Shown here piece by piece: positions 32,790 through 40,579 of a stretch of DNA of 64,000 nt (positions within the stretch are counted from its first letter, which is position 1; every line of letters starts with the position of its first letter). The translations under genes and the position numbers were made by a program. The stretch is from Acidobacteriaceae bacterium (GTDB lineage Bacteria; Acidobacteriota; Terriglobia; Bryobacterales; Bryobacteraceae): positions 1 through 64,000 of the forward strand of contig JAFAMD010000031.1 of assembly GCA_019233755.1 (NCBI GenBank), written 5' to 3'. Below the pieces are notes generated by a model. It worked only from the letters and a program-made list of their open reading frames with translations, ran no database searches and was not told the origin of the DNA.

Positions 32790-34562
32790 GTGAGCAGATT
32801 GAAAAAACGAACCCAATCCGGTTCGAATTCTGGCTTCGTTCCTTCATTTTTGATAATCCGCGGGGAAGTTCGTTTGGCAAAATCGGCGTTTCTGGCCGTT
32901 TGTACCTGCCTCGTCGTCTTAGCCGCCGCTTCCCTGCCCGCCTTGCCTGTCTTCCCCGCCTTGCCTGTTTTTGAAAACGTCACCACTCGCGCCGGGATCT
33001 CGTTTCGCAACGCCTCCAGCCATACCTCCCGCAAGTACCTCCCGGAAACCATGGGCGCGGGTGTAGCGATGTTTGATTACAACCGGGACGGCCGGCTCGA
33101 TCTCTTTTTCGTGAACGGCGCCGCCCTGTCCGATCCAATGCCCCCCGGCAAATCGCCCGACAAGACCGATCCGATTTATTGGAATCGCCTGTACCGCAAC
33201 AACGGCGACGGCACGTTCACCAACGTGACGGAACAGGCCGGATTGAAAGGCGACGGGTACGGCATGGGCGTCGCCGTAGGCGACTACGACAACGATGGCT
33301 ACCCGGACCTGTACGTGACCAGCGTGGGTCACAACACGCTTTACCACAACAACGGGGACGGCACTTTCACTGACGTTACGGCTTCGGCAGGAGTAGCCGG
33401 CTCGGGCTGGTCGGCCGGCGCCATGTTTATCGATTACGATCGCGACGGCCTCCTCGATCTGTTCGTCTCCCGCTATCTACTCTGGGACGGCTGGAAAGAC
33501 ATCTTCTGCGGGCTTCCCCGGCCCGGAGGCCGCGCTTACTGTCACCCGGACCGGTTTCAACCCGTTACCCATTTGCTGTTCCACAATGAGGGCCATGGCC
33601 GGTTCCGTGATGTCTCGAAAGAGAGCGGGATCGCTGATTTCCCGGGTAAAGGCCTGGGCGTCGCGATGAATGATTACGACCGCGATGGCTGGCCCGACAT
33701 CGTGGTTGCCAACGATTCCGTTCCCGAGCAACTGTTCCACAACCTCAAGAACGGCAAATTCGAAGAAGTAGCGGTGGAAGCCGGCATGGCGTACGACGAA
33801 GACGGAAACACTTTCGCCGGCATGGGAGTCGATTTCGCCGACTACGACAACGATGGTTGGCCCGATGTTTTCATCAATGCGCTGGCGAAACAGAAGTACG
33901 CTCTGTTCCACAATGAGCACGGCCGGTTCAGCTATGTTTCCGGTCCTGCCGGTATGGCTGCCAGGAGCGTCGCCCACTCGGGTTGGGGCGCAAAGTTTCT
34001 GGATTACGACAACGACGGCTTCAAAGACCTGTTCATCGGCCAGGGCCACGTCATGGACAATATACAGCTCACGCAGCCGGACGTTCCCTATCTCGAGCCT
34101 CCCATGCTTCTCCGCAACGTAGCCGGAAAGTTCATCGATGTTTCGGCGCAAAGCGGCCCGATTTTTCATGAGCCGAAGGCCGCGCGCGGCGTTGCCTTCG
34201 GCGATGTCAACAACGACGGCTTCGTCGACATTGTGATGAATTGCAACGGCGGCTCAGCCGTTCTCCTGAAGAATCGCCGCAACACGAATCACTGGCTGAT
34301 TGTTGACACCGTCGGCACGAAAAGCAACCGCGACGGCATCGGCGCTCAATTGCATCTTGTCTCAGAAGACGGCAGCGAGCAGTATGCAATTGTCACCACT
34401 GCATCGAGCTACCTTTCGGCGAGCGACAAGCGCGTCTATTTTGGACTGGGGCATAACGCTGCTGTGAAAAGGCTTGATATTACGTGGCCAAGCGGAGTGG
34501 TGCAGCACTTTAGCGAAATTAAGGCCGATCAGATCCTGTTGGCCCGGGAGCCAAAGGAATAA
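32790..34562 (+). CDS. exported FG-GAP/VCBS repeat protein with C-terminal ASPIC/UnbV domain
   Basis: The 590-residue reading starts at GTG 32790. A TTG at 32874 (GGGGAAG upstream) would start right before the hydrophobic signal (AFLAVCTCLVVLAAASLPA) and may be the true start. The body is a beta-propeller of FG-GAP repeats with Ca-binding loops (DYNRDGRLDLFF; DYDNDGYPDLYV; DYDRDGWPDIVV; DYDNDGFKDLFI). The C-terminus is an ASPIC/UnbV domain (RDGIGAQLHL; SYLSASDKRVYFGLG; ITWPSGVVQ). Such CRTAC1-like proteins are exported Ca-dependent adhesion or binding proteins in Acidobacteriota and Planctomycetota, often in operons with TPR cytochromes, as here. No catalytic role is known. Confidence 0.9.
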   Translation: MSRLKKRTQSGSNSGFVPSFLIIRGEVRLAKSAFLAVCTCLVVLAAASLPALPVFPALPVFENVTTRAGISFRNASSHTSRKYLPETMGAGVAMFDYNRDGRLDLFFVNGAALSDPMPPGKSPDKTDPIYWNRLYRNNGDGTFTNVTEQAGLKGDGYGMGVAVGDYDNDGYPDLYVTSVGHNTLYHNNGDGTFTDVTASAGVAGSGWSAGAMFIDYDRDGLLDLFVSRYLLWDGWKDIFCGLPRPGGRAYCHPDRFQPVTHLLFHNEGHGRFRDVSKESGIADFPGKGLGVAMNDYDRDGWPDIVVANDSVPEQLFHNLKNGKFEEVAVEAGMAYDEDGNTFAGMGVDFADYDNDGWPDVFINALAKQKYALFHNEHGRFSYVSGPAGMAARSVAHSGWGAKFLDYDNDGFKDLFIGQGHVMDNIQLTQPDVPYLEPPMLLRNVAGKFIDVSAQSGPIFHEPKAARGVAFGDVNNDGFVDIVMNCNGGSAVLLKNRRNTNHWLIVDTVGTKSNRDGIGAQLHLVSEDGSEQYAIVTTASSYLSASDKRVYFGLGHNAAVKRLDITWPSGVVQHFSEIKADQILLAREPKE

Positions 34563-34579
34563 CATGTTCATACGTTGCC

Positions 34580-36715
34580 GTGAGCCTTCGCATCAGAGCG
34601 ATCTCAGTCCGGTGGGTATTTACGCTGCTCATCACCTTGTGTCCAGGCGAACCCACGCGCGCGCAGCAGAGCGATACGGCTACATTCAAGAATGACAACC
34701 GCGGGTTTACCATTCTCTCGGAGATAGAGGATTCGCGTGAACGGGACGCATTCACAGCGGCTTACCGAGCCACAGACCCGGCAAAACGCCACGCGCTGGC
34801 GCAAACATTTATTAATTCGTATCCACAATCCTGGCTGCTTGCGCAGGCTTATGACCTCGCCGCAAGGTCCTCACTCGATCTTGGGGAATATCAGCGCGCA
34901 CTAACCGAAGGTCGCTTCTCCCTACGCTTGATGCCTGAAAATTCCGTTCTGCTGATTCTTATCGCTAATGTGGAGGCGCAACAAGGACAATTCGAACCAG
35001 CGAGGTCTGATGCTTACGATGCGCTCGATTATCTGGATCGCTTTCTTCGACCCGCCGATATCCCGGAAGCTCAATGGCGTTCCATCCAGCCCCAATTGAA
35101 AGCCTCGGCGTACTTCGCAATAGGGCGTTCTTTCGCTGCCGAGGCGCTCAAACAAGCGTCGCCGGACCGCCAGTTACTGACTCAAAGCCTCGATGCCCTG
35201 AATCATTCGCTCGCCTGGAATTCAAAAGATTCAGAAGCTTTCTACCTGCGAGCGCTGGTCGAGCTGAAGCTGGGCGACCCGTCGCGCGCCGAGAGTGACT
35301 TCGTATATGTAGTCCGCACTTCCAGCCCCCTTCGCGAGCAAGCCTCGGCTCAACTGAAGAAGCTATATGACGATCAACGACGCGATAAAGCTGCCTCGTT
35401 TGACGCATACGTATCAAGATTGCCGGAGCCTCAGATTGATGCCCACCTGCGCCAGGATTCACCGGAATCGAAATCGTCGGCGGCCATCCGGGCGGGCTAC
35501 GCAGGGTCTGGCGCCTGCCGCAACTGTCATCCCACCGAGTATCAAACCTGGCGTCAAACGGGCATGTCCCGAATGCTTCGCCCGTACCAGCAGGAGAACA
35601 TCATCGGCGAATTCTCGCCCGGTTCCGAATTCAACGAGGACGGAACCGTCATTCGGCTGGGAACGGATTCGAGGCCGTACTTCGAACTAAAGGATGGGGA
35701 CGGGCACTGGCGACGTTTTCATGTAGACTACACGATCGGCTCGAAATGGCAGCAGGCGTATGCGACCAGGCTATCCGACGGCTCTTTCCAGGTCATACCG
35801 ATTGAATACAATCGGCTGCGCAAAGAGTGGATCAATTACTGGAAGGTGATCGATCCACCCGGCAGCCAGCGCGCTGTCATCGCCAATTTCCCGAAACTCT
35901 CGTCTGCAACCAACTACCAGGAGAACTGCGCCGTCTGTCATACAAGTCAATTGCGTGCCGCGCCGGAAGGAAATGATCCGATCGATCACGCTGCCTTTCG
36001 GGAGCCCGGTGTGAATTGCGAGATGTGCCACGGGCCTTCGGCCCTCCATGCAGACCACATGCAGCACGGCCACACAGCCGTAAAGGATCCAATGGAACCT
36101 CCGGTGGATTTTCGTCGAATCCAAAACCGCGAAGGCGTTCGTGTCTGTGCGCAATGCCACAAGCAAACAGCTTTCAGGCAGATCGGAGCGCAGCAGGAGA
36201 TGAATTATGCAGCCGAGGGCTCAGACTACGTTCGGCAATCATGGAGTCGTCCGTACGATATCTTCTCGAGGCGCGCGTTTTACAAAGATGGACGATTTCG
36301 CGAAACAACGTTCATCGTCGAAGCGTTTACCCGGTCAGCATGCTATCGCAAAGGGACTGCTCAGTGCGCAAGTTGTCACGCCCCTCACTTACCGGATTTC
36401 TCGAACAACCCGACCTCTATGAAATTCAAAAGCACGCCCGACAATATGTGCCTTCAGTGCCATGCCGAATACAAAAGTGGAATAAACAAACACACCCACC
36501 ACGCGGCAGAATCGGAAGGCAGCCGGTGCGTATCATGCCACATGCCCAGAATTGTCAACGCACTTTTATTTCAGGCCCGGTCGCATCAGATCGAGATTCC
36601 GCAGGCCGATTTGACGGCGCGCTTCGGCCAGAGCGAAAGTCCGAATGCATGCTTAATTTGCCACGGGGACAAAGATGCGGCTTGGGCCAGTCAGGCGCTG
36701 GAACATTGGAAGTGA
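34580..36715 (+). CDS. exported multihaem cytochrome c with N-terminal TPR domain
   Basis: A 711-residue protein, GTG start 17 bases after the UnbV gene. There is a signal peptide (WVFTLLITLCPGEPTRA), then a TPR-like helical region (residues ~55-290), then eight CXXCH haem sites: CRNCH (313-317), CAVCH, CEMCH, CAQCH, CASCH, CLQCH, CVSCH and CLICH. The domain order is the mirror of the 13850 gene, where TPRs follow the haems. The motif NYQENCAVCHTSQL and the CxMCHGPS block resemble cytochrome c554-type domains. It likely moves electrons in the periplasm; the donor and acceptor are unknown. It closes the long plus-strand run that began with the mutarotase. Confidence 0.9.
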   Translation: MSLRIRAISVRWVFTLLITLCPGEPTRAQQSDTATFKNDNRGFTILSEIEDSRERDAFTAAYRATDPAKRHALAQTFINSYPQSWLLAQAYDLAARSSLDLGEYQRALTEGRFSLRLMPENSVLLILIANVEAQQGQFEPARSDAYDALDYLDRFLRPADIPEAQWRSIQPQLKASAYFAIGRSFAAEALKQASPDRQLLTQSLDALNHSLAWNSKDSEAFYLRALVELKLGDPSRAESDFVYVVRTSSPLREQASAQLKKLYDDQRRDKAASFDAYVSRLPEPQIDAHLRQDSPESKSSAAIRAGYAGSGACRNCHPTEYQTWRQTGMSRMLRPYQQENIIGEFSPGSEFNEDGTVIRLGTDSRPYFELKDGDGHWRRFHVDYTIGSKWQQAYATRLSDGSFQVIPIEYNRLRKEWINYWKVIDPPGSQRAVIANFPKLSSATNYQENCAVCHTSQLRAAPEGNDPIDHAAFREPGVNCEMCHGPSALHADHMQHGHTAVKDPMEPPVDFRRIQNREGVRVCAQCHKQTAFRQIGAQQEMNYAAEGSDYVRQSWSRPYDIFSRRAFYKDGRFRETTFIVEAFTRSACYRKGTAQCASCHAPHLPDFSNNPTSMKFKSTPDNMCLQCHAEYKSGINKHTHHAAESEGSRCVSCHMPRIVNALLFQARSHQIEIPQADLTARFGQSESPNACLICHGDKDAAWASQALEHWK

Positions 36716-36733
36716 GCCGGTCTTTGCGTGCTC

Positions 36734-37834
36734 CTAATGAAGCTCAGTATGCGCCGTCCACCACGTGCGCCAAAAGGAGAGGGCGGTGTTGGGATCTACT
36801 GGACCGGGCGGCCAGCCGAACGCAGCAACGGTTTCTTTCGTCCTGTACACGCTCTGTTCCACGCATCGGGCTTCATAGTCTCCGAGGCTGACCTCAGAGG
36901 GAGACCAGGACGGGCAACCATTCGCAAATGACCAAAGTCCGAACACTCCCTTACTCCGTTCAATTGAACTGCTGCTTTCGAGCAAGCTACCGAGAAAAGG
37001 CAACGCTTCCTTCGTGTGCACATTTATTAGAGCCTGAGCGGCAGCACCTCTCAGATCGACGTCTCTCAAATCCCCATCCGTGAAAGCATCAGAGGCGATT
37101 GCCGCGAGACTCCGAACAGCCCGAGGCGACCGGCTGAGGAACTGATTCCTGAGTGCGGTTACAATGAGGCTCGAAGGCGATTCATCTTTAAGTGCAGCCC
37201 ACCGTCGGATCAGTTCTCCTATGGCACCTTCTTCGCCGCGCGCGATGAGCCCCGCAAGTCCCACACATTGGAGTTCTGCATCGGCTGAATTCATGCCTTC
37301 GGCAAGGACTGTTCGAATGACTGGCGAGTCCATGCCTGCGAACGCGTCCAGGAAGGAATATGACGTCGACTGTGCAGCAGCCATCTCGAAGACCAGCTTG
37401 TCCGTGAGGGACGCACTAACTGCATACTGGTAGCGTTCTGGAAGAGGTCGTGCGACGGCCCGAAGACAGAGGCTCGGCAGGACTCCGTGAGGGCCACCCG
37501 TGTACAATGCCTCCCACTCGGTAGCGGACCTAGCATGCAAGAACCAGATCCCGTGAACGCTAGCTCTCACGGTTGCAACAGGGGGAAGAGCGATTCCGGA
37601 ACTGAACCACTCTTGTGATGCGTGAATGGATTTTTGCGGCTTGCCCTTCAGTGTCTCCTCCACGCTAATGTCAAAAGACACGTGCGTCGGACCCTCAACG
37701 AGCGTGGTTACTGTTCCGATCACGATGACATCAGCTCTCGGGACCAGATCCGTTATAGAAGCAGCGCTGATGACGTGTACCGTTGCGAGGAGAACCAGGA
37801 TCGCAGGCCGCACAGCAGAGAGAACTCGCACCAT
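36734..37834 (-). CDS. exported protein of unknown function with HEAT-like repeats
   Basis: A 366-residue protein with a signal peptide (VRPAILVLLATVHVISAAS). Residues ~27-130 form a beta-rich domain (DVIVIGTVTTLVEGPTHVSFDISVEE; the 'Ala/Asp-rich VIGTV' opening is common in exported proteins that bind or sense surface stress, but I do not recognise a named family). From ~160 on, helical repeats (LQCVGLAGLIARGEEGAIGELI; LRGAAAQALINVHTKEALPFLG) look like HEAT repeats. It ends with WTAHTELH. It is convergent with the cytochrome gene (18 bases apart) and 40 bases upstream of the permease stop. No function is assignable. Confidence 0.6.
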   Translation of the reverse strand: MVRVLSAVRPAILVLLATVHVISAASITDLVPRADVIVIGTVTTLVEGPTHVSFDISVEETLKGKPQKSIHASQEWFSSGIALPPVATVRASVHGIWFLHARSATEWEALYTGGPHGVLPSLCLRAVARPLPERYQYAVSASLTDKLVFEMAAAQSTSYSFLDAFAGMDSPVIRTVLAEGMNSADAELQCVGLAGLIARGEEGAIGELIRRWAALKDESPSSLIVTALRNQFLSRSPRAVRSLAAIASDAFTDGDLRDVDLRGAAAQALINVHTKEALPFLGSLLESSSSIERSKGVFGLWSFANGCPSWSPSEVSLGDYEARCVEQSVYRTKETVAAFGWPPGPVDPNTALSFWRTWWTAHTELH

Positions 37835-37874
37835 TAGATCCTAATACGCGGTGCAAAGCTGGGCGACAGGGAAC

Positions 37875-40373
37875 TTATTCCGAGCGCAGCGCCTGCACGA
37901 CGTCAACGCGCGCGGCGCGGGCTGCCGGCAGCACCGACGCGACGACGGCGGCGGCCAGCAATACCACCACCGAGCTGACCACCGGCACGGCGCCGGGCAT
38001 CCGCATCTCCTGGAAATAGCTGCCTGCGAGGCGCGCCAGCGCGAACCCGCACACCCCGCCTGCGACGACACCGGCCACCGCCATCACAACGCCTTCGGCG
38101 ATAACGCTCGTCAGGAGATGGTGCCGCTGCGATCCCACCGCCAGCCGGATACCGAACTCACGCGTCCGGCCACTCACTGAGAACGCCAGCACACCCGCGA
38201 CGCCAACCAAGGCAATCGCCAGCGCGACGGCAGCGAAGCCGCCAAACACGAATGTGTTGAGCCGATCGGGCGTGAGCACTTCTGCCCGGATGTCTTCAAG
38301 CGTCGCCGCATGTTCGACCGGCTGGTCTGCCGACATTTCACGAATAATGCGCGTAACGGGTGGCACCAGCGCGTACGGATCCGTATGCACGTGAACGAAA
38401 AGGCGGCCTCCCCAAAGCTCCTGCTGCCCCAGGGGGTGGTACACGGTCATCGCGGGGCCAGGCACCAGGTTCTCGTCGTCTGCATCGGCCACAACGCCGA
38501 CGATGCGCCGCGGCGCCGGGCTAACGTCGATGAACTTGATCACCGGGTCGGTCCACATCATGTGGCGGTTGACGGCATCCTGATTCGGGAACATCCGCTG
38601 CGCGAGACTCTGGCTGACGATGACCACGGATTCTCCGTCCCGTCGATCGGAGTCGTTGAAATCACGTCCGGCGATCATCGGAACCCCAAGCGCCGCAAAG
38701 AATCCGGGCGAAATTATCCGGAACCTCGCGCGCGGATCCTCTTCGCCTGCGGCCCGGACGTGGCCGTCGGCCGAGAACTCAAGACCAAAGCTGAAGTCGC
38801 CCGCATCGCGCCACGGAACCATGGTGCCGACGGCGACGCCATCGACACCGGGCAGTTCTTTGATACGCCGCATTGTTTCCTTGTAGAAACCCACAATCTG
38901 ATCGGGCGTCCGTCCGTACGACATCACCGGCACGTTTAAGGCGAGCACGTGGCGCGTGTCGAAACCGGTTTGCACCGCTTCGAGCGCGAGCAGGGTCTTG
39001 AGCAGCATGCTGGCGCCGGCCAGCAGCACAAAGGACGCGGCAATCTGTGTCACCGCGAAGATCCGCAACCGGCGATTCGCGCTGCCGGTAACGCGCACGC
39101 TGCTGTTCGAGAGCCCGAGTCCGTGGGATGTGTCCGCCGAGGGAAGGCGCGGGACAAACGCCAATAGCAGCGCCGCGATGACCGCCAGCCCGGCCCCAAC
39201 CCAGAGCATGCTGGAGTCGACCGTCAAATCGAGGGCACGGACCGAGAAGCGGGACGCGTAGCGAGCCAGGATGGCCACCATGGGCCGGGCACTGAGCACG
39301 CCGAGCGTCGCGCCCGCGCCGCAGAGCAGGAGGCTTTCTGCCAACAGCGTTCGGCGCAACGCTCCGCTACTTGCGCCGAGCGCCGCACGGATCGCCAACT
39401 CGCCTTCGCGCCGAACCGTCCGCGCGAGAATCAGGTTGGCGACGTTCGAGCATGCGATGACAAAGACGAGGACCGATGCCGCGAGCAGCACCAGCAGCAC
39501 AGTCCTTGCCCGCGATGTGATCTGGTCGCGCAGCCGCACGGCATTAATACGGAAGTCCGCTTTCGCGGAATAAGCTTCGGGATGTTCCTTTACCATCCTC
39601 AGGTGGATTGTGCGCAACTCCGCGCGCGCCGCCTCGAGAGTCGCGCCGGGCGCGAGCCGGCCGAATAGCTCCGTCATCCGATGGACCCGTCCAGTCACCA
39701 TCGTCGCCGACAGATGGTGCGGGCTTGTCACCACATTGGCGATGATTTCGGTTTCCGCCGGATACGGCACAGAGGGCTCCAGCACGCCCACAATGGTGGC
39801 CGAGCGTGTGCCAAGCCTGATCGTTTTGCCAAGTACGGAAGGGTCGCTCTTGAGCCCGGTGGTCCAGAAGCGGTAGGTCAGCACCGCCGCGCCGGTCGCG
39901 TTCGGACCATCGTCTCGCTTGTCGAGTAACCGTCCGAGTACCGGTCGCAACCCCATTACTTCGAAATACGATCCCCCGACGACGCCGGCCCGGACTTCGC
40001 GTGGCTCGCCAAGGCCGACCATTGTGAACCCGATGGTGGAGAAGTCGCCGAACGCGCTCACGGTTTTCGCGCGCGCCCGCAGATCCTGGATCTCCGGCAC
40101 AGAGAACGCAGTGTTTTCCGTGCCGATCCCGAGTGCGCTCTGGCGGATGTAAATCAGCCGGTCCTCATCGCGGTTGACGAGCGGCCGCAGCAACACGCCA
40201 CGCACCAGGCTGAAGATGGCAGCGTTTGCGCCGATCCCGAGCGCCAGGGTGAGCACGACCGTAACCGTAAGCCCCTTGGTGCGCGCGAGCGACCGCACCG
40301 CGAACTTCATCTCGTGCAAGAACGTCATGATGGCCTCGCCCGGTTGAGGATCTTTCGTATGGCTCTCCGTCAT
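37875..40373 (-). CDS. ADOP-type ABC transporter permease (MacB-PCD/FtsX), copy 1
   Basis: An 832-residue membrane protein. The start at 40373 is chosen for the AAGGAGC upstream; a Met15 restart (40328) gives the canonical opening. Two MacB periplasmic core domains alternate with two FtsX four-helix bundles: TM1 ~40-60, periplasmic core to ~280, FtsX ~285-410, a second core ~430-690, and a final FtsX block (FVFGGFAAVALAIALVGVAGVLAFSVSGRTREFGIRLAVGSQ). This duplicated layout, with no ATPase gene beside it, is that of the acidobacterial duplicated orphan permeases. It lacks the helical prefix that copy 2 has. The cargo is unknown; family members are linked to export of macrolide-like compounds. 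Confidence 0.88.
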   Translation of the reverse strand: MTESHTKDPQPGEAIMTFLHEMKFAVRSLARTKGLTVTVVLTLALGIGANAAIFSLVRGVLLRPLVNRDEDRLIYIRQSALGIGTENTAFSVPEIQDLRARAKTVSAFGDFSTIGFTMVGLGEPREVRAGVVGGSYFEVMGLRPVLGRLLDKRDDGPNATGAAVLTYRFWTTGLKSDPSVLGKTIRLGTRSATIVGVLEPSVPYPAETEIIANVVTSPHHLSATMVTGRVHRMTELFGRLAPGATLEAARAELRTIHLRMVKEHPEAYSAKADFRINAVRLRDQITSRARTVLLVLLAASVLVFVIACSNVANLILARTVRREGELAIRAALGASSGALRRTLLAESLLLCGAGATLGVLSARPMVAILARYASRFSVRALDLTVDSSMLWVGAGLAVIAALLLAFVPRLPSADTSHGLGLSNSSVRVTGSANRRLRIFAVTQIAASFVLLAGASMLLKTLLALEAVQTGFDTRHVLALNVPVMSYGRTPDQIVGFYKETMRRIKELPGVDGVAVGTMVPWRDAGDFSFGLEFSADGHVRAAGEEDPRARFRIISPGFFAALGVPMIAGRDFNDSDRRDGESVVIVSQSLAQRMFPNQDAVNRHMMWTDPVIKFIDVSPAPRRIVGVVADADDENLVPGPAMTVYHPLGQQELWGGRLFVHVHTDPYALVPPVTRIIREMSADQPVEHAATLEDIRAEVLTPDRLNTFVFGGFAAVALAIALVGVAGVLAFSVSGRTREFGIRLAVGSQRHHLLTSVIAEGVVMAVAGVVAGGVCGFALARLAGSYFQEMRMPGAVPVVSSVVVLLAAAVVASVLPAARAARVDVVQALRSE

Positions 40374-40579
40374 ATTGCTCCTTCGGCGCAATCGGCTGTA
40401 CTGCAGCTCCACTCTTATGTCGAACGAAGGGCCGCTAGATCGACATTTTCAGAAATTTTTCGGATGTCTTTGGGAATGTTTGCTAGGTCACTTCAAGGCC
40501 ACGGGCGCGCGACTTTCGCCGAACTCCAGCTTACGTCGATTCCGACGTTTTTTGAAGCCCGTGACAGGTCGGCGACCGT

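Noticed and set aside
36016..36891. Plus-strand open frame of 291 codons overlapping the second multihaem cytochrome
   Set aside because: Same strand but different frame of a gene with eight CXXCH sites; no motif of its own.
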